64,000 nt of DNA from Durusdinium trenchii (lineage: Eukaryota; Sar; Dinophyceae; Suessiales; Symbiodiniaceae): NCBI GenBank assembly GCA_963970005.1, contig CAXAMN010003780.1:1446622-1510621 (forward strand), read 5' to 3'. Every line of letters starts with the position of its first letter. The stretch's first letter is position 1. This document shows positions 50,601 through 55,255 of this stretch, piece by piece. The translations under genes were made by a program, and so were the position numbers. Below the pieces are notes generated by a model, which did no database searches, was not told the DNA's origin, and worked only from the letters and a program-made list of their open reading frames with translations.

Positions 50601-50908
50601 ACAAGGGCAACAATAGAATGTGTTCAACAATGGCAATCCCATAAGTTTTTCTTGCTCAATATACCAAATACCATCCAAATACCTGTGGCTTTTGGACACA
50701 TTTGCCGTGTATTGTCCAGCTTGGGAGCAGACATCACAGAGGAGTTCCAGGGGCACGTGGAGGCAATGGCAGCAGCGAAGTTGGAGCCGGAGCGCTCCTT
50801 GAAAAGTGGAAACCTCAATGAAAAGAGTGTGTGAATGATGTGGAGAAGATATGGGAAGAACGTGAAAGGGAAGAGCTCAACCTTAAGAGGCTGGCCTTGT
50901 CAAGAAAA
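17256..50908 (+). CDS. nardilysin/insulysin-like M16A metallopeptidase gene (36 placed exons)
   Basis: M16A enzymes (insulin-degrading enzyme, nardilysin, plant and protist relatives) are zinc endopeptidases of about 950-1150 residues. Two halves enclose short peptides and the zinc site is HxxEH...E. Here 36 short exons and candidate exons follow the family order along 33.6 kb. They run from Met and KSPN, through GSFxDP, HYLEH with the downstream ESE glutamate, FGWGN, LVGHEGAGSL, EWIYEEL, DPMEYV, FFATDFEL, LNETVYLAEQ, GFHQKLP and KPED, to YQGN, FFDQLRTKQQVGYV and VESFL. Motifs such as KHGGS-x-NAFTDC and GFHQKLP are closer to nardilysin than to insulin-degrading enzyme. I see no acidic insert like that of animal nardilysin. 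Many junctions join in frame through GC-AG or GA-AG introns. Gaps in my reading are the strand just before ESE, part of the linker between 44.1 and 47.5 kb, and the exact C-terminus. Two or more other genes lie inside its introns. Confidence 0.85.
19775..19828 (+). CDS. M16 exon: A-x-GSFxDP strand
   Basis: Reads ACACAVQAGSFNDPFSCQ, the strand just before the zinc helix (family AAAxxVxxGSxxDP). GC donor (TCAG|GCCG). Joins in frame to GLAHYLEH at 20124. Confidence 0.78.
20124..20178 (+). CDS. M16 exon: HxxEH zinc motif
   Basis: Reads GLAHYLEHMLFMGSKKYP. HYLEH supplies two zinc-ligand histidines and the catalytic glutamate. It ends CCAG|GTGC and continues as GEDEMEAF at 20469. AGGTG is repeated at both intron borders. 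Confidence 0.92.
20469..20543 (+). CDS. M16 exon: KHGGSSNAFTDC
   Basis: Reads EDEMEAFLSKHGGSSNAFTD, then C. This is the substrate-site loop after the zinc helix, closest to the HGGSxNAxTDC form of nardilysin. The 3' limit is within a few codons. Confidence 0.88.
21047..21105 (+). CDS. M16 exon: YYFEVKK-x-ALHQA
   Basis: Reads THTCYYFEVKKSALHQAVD, the strand and helix that follow (family Y-x-F-x-V...L-x-x-AL). It may end earlier, at a GC donor (CCAG|GCAG, 21096). Confidence 0.62.
22500..22580 (+). CDS. M16 exon: EAIESEF, third zinc ligand
   Basis: Reads PIEAIESEFRLTQNNDDSRL, then EGLLSHF. The family block REVxAVxSE-x supplies the third zinc-binding glutamate, here in ESEF. Acceptor CCGAG|CCG; the donor is approximate. 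Confidence 0.83.
22757..22807 (+). CDS. M16 exon: FGWGNLRSLK
   Basis: Reads ARWPFKCFGWGNLRSLK, matching the family HPFxKFxWGNxxSL block. GC donor (AAAG|GCAC). The next exon is nearly 4 kb away. Confidence 0.82.
23142..23489 (+). CDS. unassigned 115-codon open frame in M16 intron
   Basis: An uninterrupted frame with ordinary-looking composition (VAVEAFNVNLEPEGRREG...). No family recognised. It could be part of a gene nested in the intron, a fragment, or chance. Confidence 0.25.
   Translation: MACCAQPDDAELVAVEAFNVNLEPEGRREGFAIDPDSASITASIWDRNLGFVSDLSGFATNSACCLVACGGEVKIEELTQQVPLVTADKSTRVFSAVSHQTSNKTSAFGSMAEVT
23540..23690 (+). CDS. candidate coiled-coil exon in M16 intron
   Basis: After CCCAAG the frame reads MKAQLEKQDAEMGRQGMAIE, then LQAVEIKQLKAQCEQLGSEW, an amphipathic coiled-coil-like stretch. 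It ends at a canonical donor (TGA|GTAAGT). No family can be named. It may belong with the frame at 23142 or with the membrane gene. Confidence 0.42.
23980..25032 (+). CDS. multi-pass membrane protein, first part (nested in M16 intron)
   Basis: A long open frame. Met codons at 23980 and 24028 are both possible starts (MAQEAAPAVEWG from 24028). It has at least five hydrophobic segments, among them FMVQFLFVLVFSIIAVPLPL, YNIFVIVYYLPGHLLALLFV, VIFYLLVIFGWCTGYF and TLAPVLLLCGIVFASAFF. No domain recognised. A GTGAGT at about 24262 and a CAG|GTAC at about 24907 could be splice sites, so parts of the frame may be introns. It probably continues at 25.57 kb. It lies in the intron between M16 exons 22757 and 26730, same strand. 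Confidence 0.6.
   Translation: MRCMSPCLAFMRTALSMAQEAAPAVEWGCLTQQQKFMVQFLFVLVFSIIAVPLPLLIPINDPNAGALGNMSFFYGYNIFVIVYYLPGHLLALLFVSGHFSDPLFQRSLADGMSSTVRSCSTVLHCAPMLGQYRRLELLLVRPPNGKEMARSSSAISYLGKVTWQDTAKRVIFYLLVIFGWCTGYFLCAVPWGTNLIYSYNMLYGAPPTFAMVDWLFLVLADRSYWNVKTLILIFVYNFLTLAPVLLLCGIVFASAFFNTPVLILCAALASWILMEVVGIISDKARNLFRTEQNVSHWPSSPYLTIPRFQVLQILIPWAGYSLEHYYQAVFASDGQRQLSTTTNWWSILIY
25570..26283 (+). CDS. multi-pass membrane protein, last part
   Basis: The frame is open without an ATG at its start, so it is taken as a downstream exon of the gene at 23980. It reads LQALDVLAQRWIRQV, then hydrophobic segments (WWALVGVVIVDTIGAALQL, VLVALPPLVWLM, MMTATFALSGALFTSCWL) and stops with TGA at 26281-26283. 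No introns are evident. Function unknown. Confidence 0.6.
   Translation, partial: YECTLRLQALDVLAQRWIRQVILFPSTNSWWALVGVVIVDTIGAALQLRVLWKCVVSDRRRLVFVVLGVKLSSWCSSLVGLLSGLLFSFLCCFLAARSKGEGISQETREALWSQCEVDVARFWPVLVALPPLVWLMDDRNPNRQYYYLFDCTTAEHMNITVVCILVKLGWTCALTTVDVVLCTSWGIGLERAKQLTKMYDKHWVMMTATFALSGALFTSCWLVKHDGLRLLEVLSEC
26730..26780 (+). CDS. M16 exon: VDIHQELRSFFQEHYQA
   Basis: After GCAACAG the frame reads VDIHQELRSFFQEHYQA, matching the family (V/I)DxxxxLxxFxxxYYSA helix. The donor is approximate. Confidence 0.72.
27490..28443 (+). CDS. BTB/POZ protein with C-terminal CxxC pairs (nested in M16 intron)
   Basis: An uninterrupted frame of 317 codons from ATG 27490 to TGA. Residues about 31-135 form a BTB/POZ domain: DIELHCADGRVFFLHKCFVT, a later VKASDK, the helix pair with FRWMYTQ, and EAKYLQMHTDFLDML. 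BTB domains dimerise and often link substrates to cullin-3 ubiquitin ligases. A BACK-like helical region follows (LLESLPEQAADFSSQEFLQL). Near the C-terminus two CxxC pairs, SCRNCKK and TICANCKR, about 45 residues apart, could bind one zinc ion. The frame is open further upstream to about 27364 but the first ATG is at 27490. Lack of introns contrasts with the host gene and suggests a retroposed copy. Target unknown. Confidence 0.78.
   Translation: MSTQERRCFPNLPDDHPLKTAEMTRENAAQWFGNPFASDIELHCADGRVFFLHKCFVTDSSDLLKSLLDDTEGLPGYTVKASDKICSRRLEPIFRWMYTQQKDAINASNCISMIREAKYLQMHTDFLDMLRQTFVAAWKTTRCMDLLESLPEQAADFSSQEFLQLLDDCVLPPEAHVRLLFNWSRCNKISGEELAQLRQHTREAAPLCGLALLEEICDQSPEDFDNLFSASALVERNRKLNKEEGRFKVSCRNCKKHFETKKQADADPCWLIVSLHGNDTFVSKKGNTICANCKRRVFDSAPTCVKRVKQVHSWEVT
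28861..28929 (+). CDS. M16 exon: ALRQAASAFQALTG
   Basis: After GTTTTAG the frame reads TLFRSFGALRQAASAFQALT, then GCP. This fits the helix after the first M16 strand (family LDxLExWVxxxFxxxP). The 3' limit is uncertain because the frame stays open to about 28990. Confidence 0.58.
29158..29238 (+). CDS. M16 exon: F-x-P...PF-like...GRVV
   Basis: After ATCGAAG the frame reads STRMPTFEAPAAEEAFEPGR, then SMYGRVV. It matches the loop and strand before the second M16 repeat (family P-x-F...PF...xxxVVP). Confidence 0.58.
30125..30187 (+). CDS. M16 exon: PLGAQDYRSQP
   Basis: Reads PFPRVQPLGAQDYRSQP, comparable with the family WxLPPxxxxYRxKP block, and is followed by NYLGHLVGHEG at 30405. Borders are approximate. 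Confidence 0.5.
30405..30472 (+). CDS. M16 exon: LVGHEGAGSL
   Basis: Reads NYLGHLVGHEGAGSLQSFLK, then QQ. It matches the family LLGHEGxGSLxSxLK block. It ends CAAG|GTGG and joins exactly to GLATEVEAGV at 30775. Confidence 0.85.
30775..30827 (+). CDS. M16 exon: GLATEVEAGVSEEDF
   Basis: After CTCCAG the frame reads LATEVEAGVSEEDFTSN, which fits family GWAxxLxAGxxxxxxxxS. The frame stays open to a TAA at about 30880, so the 3' limit is not fixed. Confidence 0.72.
31986..32088 (+). CDS. M16 exon: FLYLAMLRREG
   Basis: Reads SSVTQLLHRQVAQITFLYLA, then MLRREG, the long helix before the EWIxEEL block. GC donor (GAAG|GCCC). Joins in frame to GPQEWIYEEL. The 5' border is the first possible acceptor and may lie further in. 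Confidence 0.75.
32313..32370 (+). CDS. M16 exon: GPQEWIYEEL
   Basis: After CCGCAG the frame reads PQEWIYEELRRAQDRRTYR, matching family GPxxWIFEELxxIxxxxFR. GC donor (ACCG|GCGG). AGGCCC is repeated at both borders of the preceding intron. Confidence 0.86.
33355..33412 (+). CDS. M16 exon: EEETDPMEYVQKLA
   Basis: After CTCCAG the frame reads HRPFAEEETDPMEYVQKLA, matching nardilysin-type FxxxExTDPxEYVxxM. The donor lies between about 33412 and 33420. Confidence 0.8.
34105..34153 (+). CDS. M16 exon: WEPGKITE
   Basis: After GCCCAG the frame reads KAEWMLNSWEPGKITE. It fits the family LLxxYxPExIxxxL region. Confidence 0.55.
34254..34280 (+). CDS. possible M16 exon: LKAAAGLLE
   Basis: Between TCCTCAG and a canonical donor (GAG|GTAACT) the 27-base frame reads LKAAAGLLE in phase with the previous exon. 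Weak match to the family LxxLxPxxxxV region. GCAGCCGCAGGTC also occurs at about 34169. Confidence 0.32.
36389..36505 (+). CDS. candidate M16-gene exon, acidic Pro/Ala-rich
   Basis: Between CCTCAG and a GT donor (GGAG|GTGA) the frame reads EEPAAHDPPVEPGGAGDSAP, then ending VGDPHFDLE. GC-rich third positions and clean borders suggest coding. It would be an insertion relative to known M16 proteins. Confidence 0.45.
36941..36980 (+). CDS. candidate M16-gene exon: VEPMSPFETLA
   Basis: After CCTTCAG the frame reads TAVEPMSPFETLA in phase with both neighbouring candidate exons. GT donor (GCGG|GTCT). Family match is not clear. Confidence 0.38.
37170..37298 (+). CDS. M16 exon: EPHFGTEF
   Basis: After GCGCAG the frame reads SMGPRGTPRVREAAGPPSRE, then PHFGTEFWKASDAE. 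It contains the family E(P/K)WFGTxY block. The frame reaches a TAG at 37296, but a GC donor at 37271/37272 (CGAG|GCCC) fits continuation into the next exon. Confidence 0.62.
   Translation, partial: SMGPRGTPRVREAAGPPSREPHFGTEFWKASDAEAPRPVEAS
37725..37850 (+). CDS. peptide deformylase-like block 1 (GAGLAAPQI), in M16 intron
   Basis: Reads ELPFREVQRLVACCQQVELG, then AGLAAPQIEQRQN. Peptide deformylases remove the formyl group from nascent organelle or bacterial proteins, and their first motif is G-x-GLAAPQ. Borders are approximate. The EGCLS and HExxH motifs were not found, so the gene is partial or broken as seen. Confidence 0.42.
38049..38099 (+). CDS. peptide deformylase-like block 2 (NPEILEL), in M16 intron
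   Basis: Between ATTTCAG and a GT donor (TTCG|GTGC) the frame reads PEILELEPPQTRVKLF, which fits the NPEIL strand that comes just before EGCLS in peptide deformylases. If the split codons are completed as expected it would read N at the start and E at the end. It lies 200 bases downstream of block 1. Confidence 0.4.
38679..38834 (+). CDS. M16 exon: RNPFFATDFEL
   Basis: After GTTGTAG the frame reads HWAVFWAGRIQSHTWPSDPQ, then DRNPFFATDFELRTAP and on to CLEEWLSAGG. It matches the linker block LHLPxxNxFIxTDFxL of M16A enzymes. The 3' limit is approximate. Confidence 0.82.
39097..39211 (+). CDS. M16 exon: FRLATPSCSAFHVRALEP
   Basis: After GCCCCAG the frame reads YKRFRLATPSCSAFHVRALE, then PGGGPSARAAGEAAA. 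It fits family WYKxDxxFxxPKAxxxFxxxSP with the next helix. Two other frames are also open here, so the frame choice rests on this match. Confidence 0.48.
40172..40226 (+). CDS. M16 exon: LSDVLNETVYLAEQ
   Basis: Reads LVRVLSDVLNETVYLAEQ, the family LxxLLxDxLNExxYxAxxA helix. GC donor (GCAG|GCCA). Joins exactly to ASLELRVQEE. Confidence 0.85.
40834..40891 (+). CDS. M16 exon: ASLELRVQEEPYGLDLRAG
   Basis: After AGCCAG the frame reads ASLELRVQEEPYGLDLRAG, matching AxLxYxLxxxxxGLxLxVxG. GC donor (GGAG|GCCG). Joins exactly to GFHQKLPQLL. Confidence 0.86.
41064..41120 (+). CDS. M16 exon: GFHQKLPQLL
   Basis: Reads GFHQKLPQLLTEGCKALR, the highly typical GFNxKLPxLL block. The donor is approximate; the frame stays open to about 41160. 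Confidence 0.84.
41733..41809 (+). CDS. M16 exon: SFVRRCWNQRDDLLRHWR
   Basis: After CTCGCAG the frame reads GYSGSAGESFVRRCWNQRDD, then LLRHWR, fitting family FxxxxEQLxRxYxN. GC donor (GGAG|GCCG). Joins in frame to RNEYLKPEDH. Confidence 0.75.
41989..42063 (+). CDS. M16 exon: NEYLKPEDHCADLRRAL
   Basis: After TCTCCAG the frame reads NEYLKPEDHCADLRRALAPW, matching NxxxKPxxxAxxLRxxL. GT donor (AGAG|GTTT). Confidence 0.8.
43722..43813 (+). CDS. M16 exon: EAFIPQLQLEVLYQG
   Basis: Reads RSEAFIPQLQLEVLYQ, matching LxxFxPQLxxxxxxEALxxGN. GC donor (CAAG|GCCC). Joins exactly to GNVTREEAL at 44089. The first codons after CCTCAG are less certain. Confidence 0.84.
44089..44150 (+). CDS. M16 exon: GNVTREEALTLVDEL
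   Basis: Reads NVTREEALTLVDELSVSRR after the G of the preceding exon, the family GNxTxxxAxxLxxxL helix. The frame stays open to about 44199, where the CTAGTAGC-type repeat begins; the donor is unknown. Confidence 0.82.
44199..44336 (+). repeat. CTAGTAGC-type dispersed repeat
   Basis: Same ordered blocks as 12883-13027 (GCGATGCCCTTTG, TAGCTTCTTG, GTAAGGCCAGGAGC, TAGTAGCGTCCTTGCTCC). Inserted a few dozen bases after an M16 exon. Confidence 0.85.
44615..44660. repeat. (TA)n tract followed by T15
   Basis: Alternating TA for about 30 bases and then a pure T run. Confidence 0.9.
45697..46352. repeat. tandem duplication with hairpin units and N gap
   Basis: A block of about 180 bases starting AAGGTGTAGTTGGCACCTTG recurs at about 45697, 46008 (partial) and 46168. 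Between copies lie hairpin units with inverted ends TTCAAGGTGGCCTGA (45947-45961) and TCAGGCCACCTTGAA (45991-46005), seen again at about 46104-46165. The 10-N gap at 46089-46098 cuts one of them, so the true copy number is unknown. Confidence 0.88.
47512..47564 (+). CDS. M16 exon: VWFQDSPDAKDRNVAME
   Basis: After ACCAAG the frame reads VWFQDSPDAKDRNVAMEM, fitting VxVYYQxGxxxxxxxxxMEL. It is followed by VELLQDVL at 48891. Borders are approximate. Confidence 0.62.
48891..48965 (+). CDS. M16 exon: EPFFDQLRTKQQVGYV
   Basis: Reads VELLQDVLAEPFFDQLRTKQ, then QVGYV. This is the most conserved block of the C-terminal M16A half (LxxxxEPxFDxLRTKExLGYxV), which helps hold the substrate. Donor TATGTG|GCTC (GC) is preferred because the next exon follows in frame. 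Confidence 0.92.
49456..49512 (+). CDS. M16 exon: HRVQGFSVWLV
   Basis: After TTTGAG the frame reads ASCGARWTHRVQGFSVWLV, fitting the xxxGxxGFxxxxQ strand after LGYxV. Confidence 0.68.
49677..49757 (+). CDS. M16 exon: FGPVEICQKVESFLESF
   Basis: After GCGCAG the frame reads LRSSKFGPVEICQKVESFLE, then SFQQTLQ, fitting QSxxxxPxxxxxRIExFLxxF. GA donor (GCAG|GAGC). AGGAG is repeated at the acceptor of the next exon. Confidence 0.82.
50742..50805 (+). CDS. M16 exon: EFQGHVEAMAAAKLEPERSL
   Basis: Joined by a GA-AG intron, the frame reads EFQGHVEAMAAAKLEPERSL, then K, fitting the family FxxxVxALxxxKLExxxxL helix. The family register continues only after skipping 20 bases (806-825). Confidence 0.8.
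50826..50908 (+). CDS. M16 exon: VEKIWEER...RLALSRK
   Basis: Reads CVNDVEKIWEEREREELNLK, then RLALSRK, which aligns with LxxExxxxWxEIxxxxxxFxRLA. The end is uncertain. Just downstream another frame reads DESGRKLSMLSHGS (about 50920-50960), which resembles the final RRKLSVxVxG strand, so the C-terminus may reach about 51030 after a further frame change. Confidence 0.62.
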
Positions 50909-52449
50909 GGATCCCTTGCTGGTTGACGAGAGTGGGCGAAAGCTTTCAATGCTGAGCCACGGCTCAGCTTTGGCTCTCGCCAGGTCTGCAACAGTCTGCG
51001 TGGGCAGAGTTGCAAGAGAGGCCCGGTTTTAGTCGAAAAGACACCACAAACCTATGACATGTGTGCTATTTTGTCAAGAACTGTCAAAAAGAGAACACGC
51101 CTTGAAAGCGCCAAAATGTGTCCCCTACCCTGTCAGGAGCCACTGCTTTGACAGGACCGGGAGAGCTTTGGAGGGTCACCTGGGTCCAGCAACCAGCAAA
51201 GCCAACGAAACCAAGGAATGCAGTCAACAGGGCAGCTCCAGTTGCAGTTTCTTGGTAGATGATAGTTTTTGAATATCTGTACTGTATATCTTGTTCAGAG
51301 CGTTTGGTAATCAAATGTGGTTGAAAGGCCCTGAATGGATATCAGATTCGAACGTCCCCAACCACCCCAACCTGATGGAAGCGAAGCTCACCCCCAGCCG
51401 CAGCCTATTCAACAAGGAAGTCGTATCTTCAGATGAATCCTCTGAGTCCTCCTCGGATGGTGACACCCAAATCCGGCTGGGCAAAACTGACTGGGGCGCC
51501 CAAGACACCGTCATCCTACCAGGTCCTACCACCCGCTCGCCCTCCGACCACCTCTACCACCCTCCCGCAGGGCCTGGCTTGAGGCCTTGGCGCTCTTCGA
51601 CCTGAAGATTCTTGGTTTTGGGGTTCGGATGGACCGCCGTGCCTGCAGACGGTGCGAACGAAGCACAGTACGGACGGTGGGCCAGGCAAGTAGGTCATGT
51701 CTTGGTGGCCGTTTTTTTGGGGTTGGAGCCTTTCATTGCTTTCATTGGTTTGTGGGTGGTTGGTTGCTTCTCAGTTCTCAGATGTTCTCAGTCTTATTTT
51801 GTTTGCTTGGGGAATCGAAAGGCGCGGGGTGAAGAACCTGTTTTGTTTGCAGGGCGTTTTGGGTGGTAAAATAGTTAGTTGGATGACCCGTTTGCTTCGT
51901 TGCTTTGATGGGCAGTTTCAATGGTTTCTATCATGACATGAGTCCGACTATGCTGCCCTAACATCAGGAAATCCGAGCTAGTCGACTTGCTGCGAGACTT
52001 GACCTCACCACGCCGGTCGCTGGGCTGAAGTTTTCTGGGGGACAGTGGCAACGGAGAACTAGGGATCAACAAGGCATGGTATATTTAAAGAAAGAAAAGC
52101 ACACACACACACCCATACATATGGAGCGTTCGACACGTAGTGACACTGGACACTGTGACACCATGGGTTTTGGGGCCCTGCTGGGCTGCCCAAAGCTTCG
52201 GTGCCGGATGTGACACCGAGAGTTTGGTCAAACGTCAAACCCGTGGCGCCACCGTGGTTTTTGCTGTCTTTGGGAGAGGGTATATCATAGCCGCCAGCCA
52301 CAAACTTTGGCCCAAAGATTTGGGGAGGCGGTCTCTCAACACATCGGTGCGAAACCCGTCCAAACCGATCTCCAAACCGAAGCTTTGAGGGGTTATGCGG
52401 CCCAAAACCAAAACCATCCAACCTGAAGGGGAGGGAGCCCCTCGCGCAC
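50909..52449. other. downstream stretch
   Basis: It may hold the end of the M16 gene. An open frame at 51291-51605 has an acidic serine-rich part (SSDESSESSSDGD) but no recognisable domain. No supported gene otherwise. Confidence 0.35.
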
Positions 52450-52600
52450 CGGAGGCGCCTGCTGATCACGGCAGCCATCGGTGGAAAGGCCGTGGAACGG
52501 AGCGCGGCACTGGCTCAAGAAGCCTTCGCGCAGCGGTACCCGGCCGCACGTGACGTGGCTGGATGCGGGGAGGCGCGTGACCTTGTGGGTGGTGGAGACG
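52450..52600 (+). CDS. candidate exon, unknown protein
   Basis: The frame reads LLITAAIGGKAVERSAALAQ, then EAFAQRYPAARDVAG, a helical alanine-rich segment with GC-rich third positions. No family recognised; borders unknown. Confidence 0.4.
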
Positions 52601-52652
52601 TTCGAAACAAAAACATATTGCACTTATATAAAAGGCAGATACAGGCATATAC

Positions 52653-52732
52653 GTAGACTCTTGAAGAAACGAAAAATAACCACACATGAAGAGGTCAATC
52701 TAATTGGGGGGTTTAATGAAGCAAGAGTCTAC
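52653..52732. mobile_element. small TIR element, copy 3
   Basis: Begins GTAGACTCTTGA and ends CAAGAGTCTAC (11-base inverted ends). Interior CACATGAAGAGG and a GGGGGGTTT run as in the other copies. 80 bases, non-coding. Confidence 0.78.
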
Positions 52733-52789
52733 ATGGTCATACATGGTCTACATTGATCAGGCATTGGCGCCTCAGAAAGGTATCAGTAT

Positions 52790-52811
52790 GAGAGAGAGAG
52801 AGAGAGAGAGA
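52790..52811. repeat. (GA)n microsatellite
   Basis: Pure GA dinucleotide tract. Confidence 0.9.
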
Positions 52812-53844
52812 ACACTGGCTCAAAGCCACGGGGAACGTGAGCATCCCAGGTGCCAACTCGTTTCTTTCTTTCTTTAGGAGGACCAAGGTCGGCGCAATGG
52901 ACGGTGCAACTGGGCAAGCAAGCTGTCAAACTGTTTTGTACATACTGTAGATCAGAGGCGAGGGATTCTCCTTTAAATAGTGATTTGGGTATCGGTATGG
53001 GGTATTAGTCCAATTTTTCCGTTGCGTAGACGTGAGGCGACGTGAGGTATCAACAACAATTATATTAGCCATGGTAAGTGTGCCACTGCCCGCATACTCC
53101 TTGCACACCAAGAAACCGAGGGCATACAAGCAAGTTCTGCAAACACCACCAGTGGAACACCACCCCCAGCAAATTGCAGGTGCCCAGCCCGTGTCCAAAC
53201 CAGACTCCAGTATACCGTATACCAATTCCGCGTGTGTTTCTTCCACACCAACCAGTGCATGGGCGGGTTTGTGCGAGTTGACCGTGGCTGCTCTGCTCTC
53301 AGGTTGGGTGTCATCTCCTAGCGAACTCTTTGCTTCCAGCAAGTTCTTTACCTGAGGCGGGTCGAAGCGGATGCGGAAGCGGAATGCGCTGATCCTCGGG
53401 ATGGCTGTGTGTCATCCCCGTCTAGTGGGGGGAGCAAGACTCTGGAACATCTCAGTGGGCAGATGAGGAGGGTCCATGTTGCATAGTGTTTCATCTGTCT
53501 GTGTGTGCCTTGAATTGAAGGACCCAGGTGCACCGGGCAGCGCAGCTTCAGGTGGTTTTTCCAAAGTTCCAGTTGCATGAGGAAGGTTGGAAGTGGCACC
53601 AAGCACCTGATAGAACCCGTGACGGCAAAGCTGAGAGCGTTTGGTCCATTTCTTTTGCAAAGCTGCGAGATCGGCGCTCAACGATCTGGGCGGCAGCAAC
53701 GTTTGGCTGAGAAGCTGTGGCCCTGAAGATCACCCCAAAAGAGAGACCCTGGGCTTTGAGGCACAAGACCTGCAGTGTGGGATCTGATATGGGTGTGTAT
53801 AATAGGAGGTACGACCCCCCTCCATCAGTGGGTTTTGGCTTGTT

Positions 53845-54627
53845 TTGGCCAATTTCCCTTCTTCCAGGTCTTCCATGCATCTCCCTAATTTAATGCATCC
53901 CAAAATATGGTTTCACAGGTGGGACTCATCCCCAGACCTTCGCCGGAACCCGGCGCCCGTTTCTGCCAAGAAAAGCCAGGCTGGAAGTGCCCAGGTCACC
54001 ATGGCTGTGATTTGGACACCTGGGACCTTCCTGAGCGTTTTCCTTTGGGGCTCTCTGCCCCAGGCGTTTCACGCCGTCCGAGCGGCCCGGCTGGGCTGTA
54101 CCCCCCAAAGAATCTGGAAGAACTCCCCGGAACGAGTCAGCCGCTTGGGGTTGATCTACTCACATGCGTCCAATCTGTATGAACCTATCACAGCCAGGTC
54201 GCCGAGCATGTGCGAGCTCGCTGGAGGCCTTCGAAGCTTCCGTCGGAGGGGATGCCCAAGCTTCCGAAATGGGCACAAGGACTCAGGCGGGTTTGAGAGA
54301 CTGGAGCCCACGATAAAGAGCCCATCTTCACATGTCTCCACGTTTCTGTGTGATTTCAAGCTGCAGGCATCCTGTGTCCGCCCTACACGCTGCTTCCAAA
54401 CCGCACATCATCCTGATGGCGCCACGTCACGCTGGCCGGCGCAACTGGCCCCGCGGAGGAAAAAGCGGGCGGAGGAAAAAGACACCGGGCGAGGGCTGCC
54501 GCGGATGGATCGGGAGGACGGAGTTGATTTGGAGATATTTGAGGTGTTTTTGATTTCGGGCAGAGGAGAGGCGCTGGATTCTGGACACCAAGATGGCCAG
54601 CGCATGGGTGGGACCACCATGAAATGA
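53845..54627 (+). CDS. unassigned 260-codon open frame
   Basis: Longer than expected by chance for this composition but without a recognisable domain. Another frame is also open across 53907-54182. The last part is charged (APRRKKRAEEKDTGRG, MDREDGVDLEIFEV). It could combine real exons with read-through introns. Confidence 0.28.
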   Translation: MANFPSSRSSMHLPNLMHPKIWFHRWDSSPDLRRNPAPVSAKKSQAGSAQVTMAVIWTPGTFLSVFLWGSLPQAFHAVRAARLGCTPQRIWKNSPERVSRLGLIYSHASNLYEPITARSPSMCELAGGLRSFRRRGCPSFRNGHKDSGGFERLEPTIKSPSSHVSTFLCDFKLQASCVRPTRCFQTAHHPDGATSRWPAQLAPRRKKRAEEKDTGRGLPRMDREDGVDLEIFEVFLISGRGEALDSGHQDGQRMGGTTMK

Positions 54628-54910
54628 GCCAGCTATGTGATGCTTTTCATTTTCGAGTGATTTGTGGATGACACGACCAAGATCATCAAGAAAAGATTCT
54701 CAGACTTACAGTAAATTCCTTGGTGAGGAATCATGATACATTGATTTAATTGCCTTTACGGCACAACCACTGTTCTACTACTGAGGATTTTGCAGCACTA
54801 CAAGACCAGCTCAACTTTTCTTTGAATGGTAGTGGAAGGCTAGGGTATGTCAACTTGCAACCAAGCTATGAAGCTGCCGATGGTCGATGGCGGCTTCCGG
54901 TGATCTCCAG

Positions 54911-54972
54911 GGACCGCGCGCGGGGTCGCGCAGGCCTCCGAGGGTGGAGATCCCTGCAAGGGCGACCTCCAG
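54911..54972 (+). CDS. TSP1 exon of a second gene
   Basis: After CTCCAG the frame reads GTARGVAQASEGGDPCKGDL, then Q, the basic strand and GGxPCxG turn of a TSP1 repeat. It ends at a GA donor (CCAG|GACC) and joins exactly to ECNTQPC at 55211. Confidence 0.8.
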
Positions 54973-55210
54973 GACCCCCAGCTCGGTGGGTGGAAGGCGC
55001 TTCGCAGCTCAAAGCCGCTCAGTGAAGAGGTGATCTCATAATATGCCTGTAATTAGAATACTTTTTTTGGAGAGTGCTCTCCCACATGGCCTTTGTCGCC
55101 TCGACGGAAAAGACTCATCCTGTCACCTTCGTGCACCAGGGCTCGGGCACCGTCCGTTCCCACCCCGTCCGGCTCCGGTTCCTCCGTGGACTCCGAGCGA
55201 GGACTTTCAG

Positions 55211-55255
55211 GAGTGCAACACCCAGCCGTGCCATGCGGCCGGCAAGGCCGACTGG
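55211..55255 (+). CDS. TSP1 C-terminal exon of a second gene
   Basis: After TTTCAG the frame reads ECNTQPCHAAGKA. With the previous exon it gives GGDPCKGDLQECNTQPC, a textbook TSP1 ending. It may end sooner, at a GC donor (GCCG|GCAA). Confidence 0.8.
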
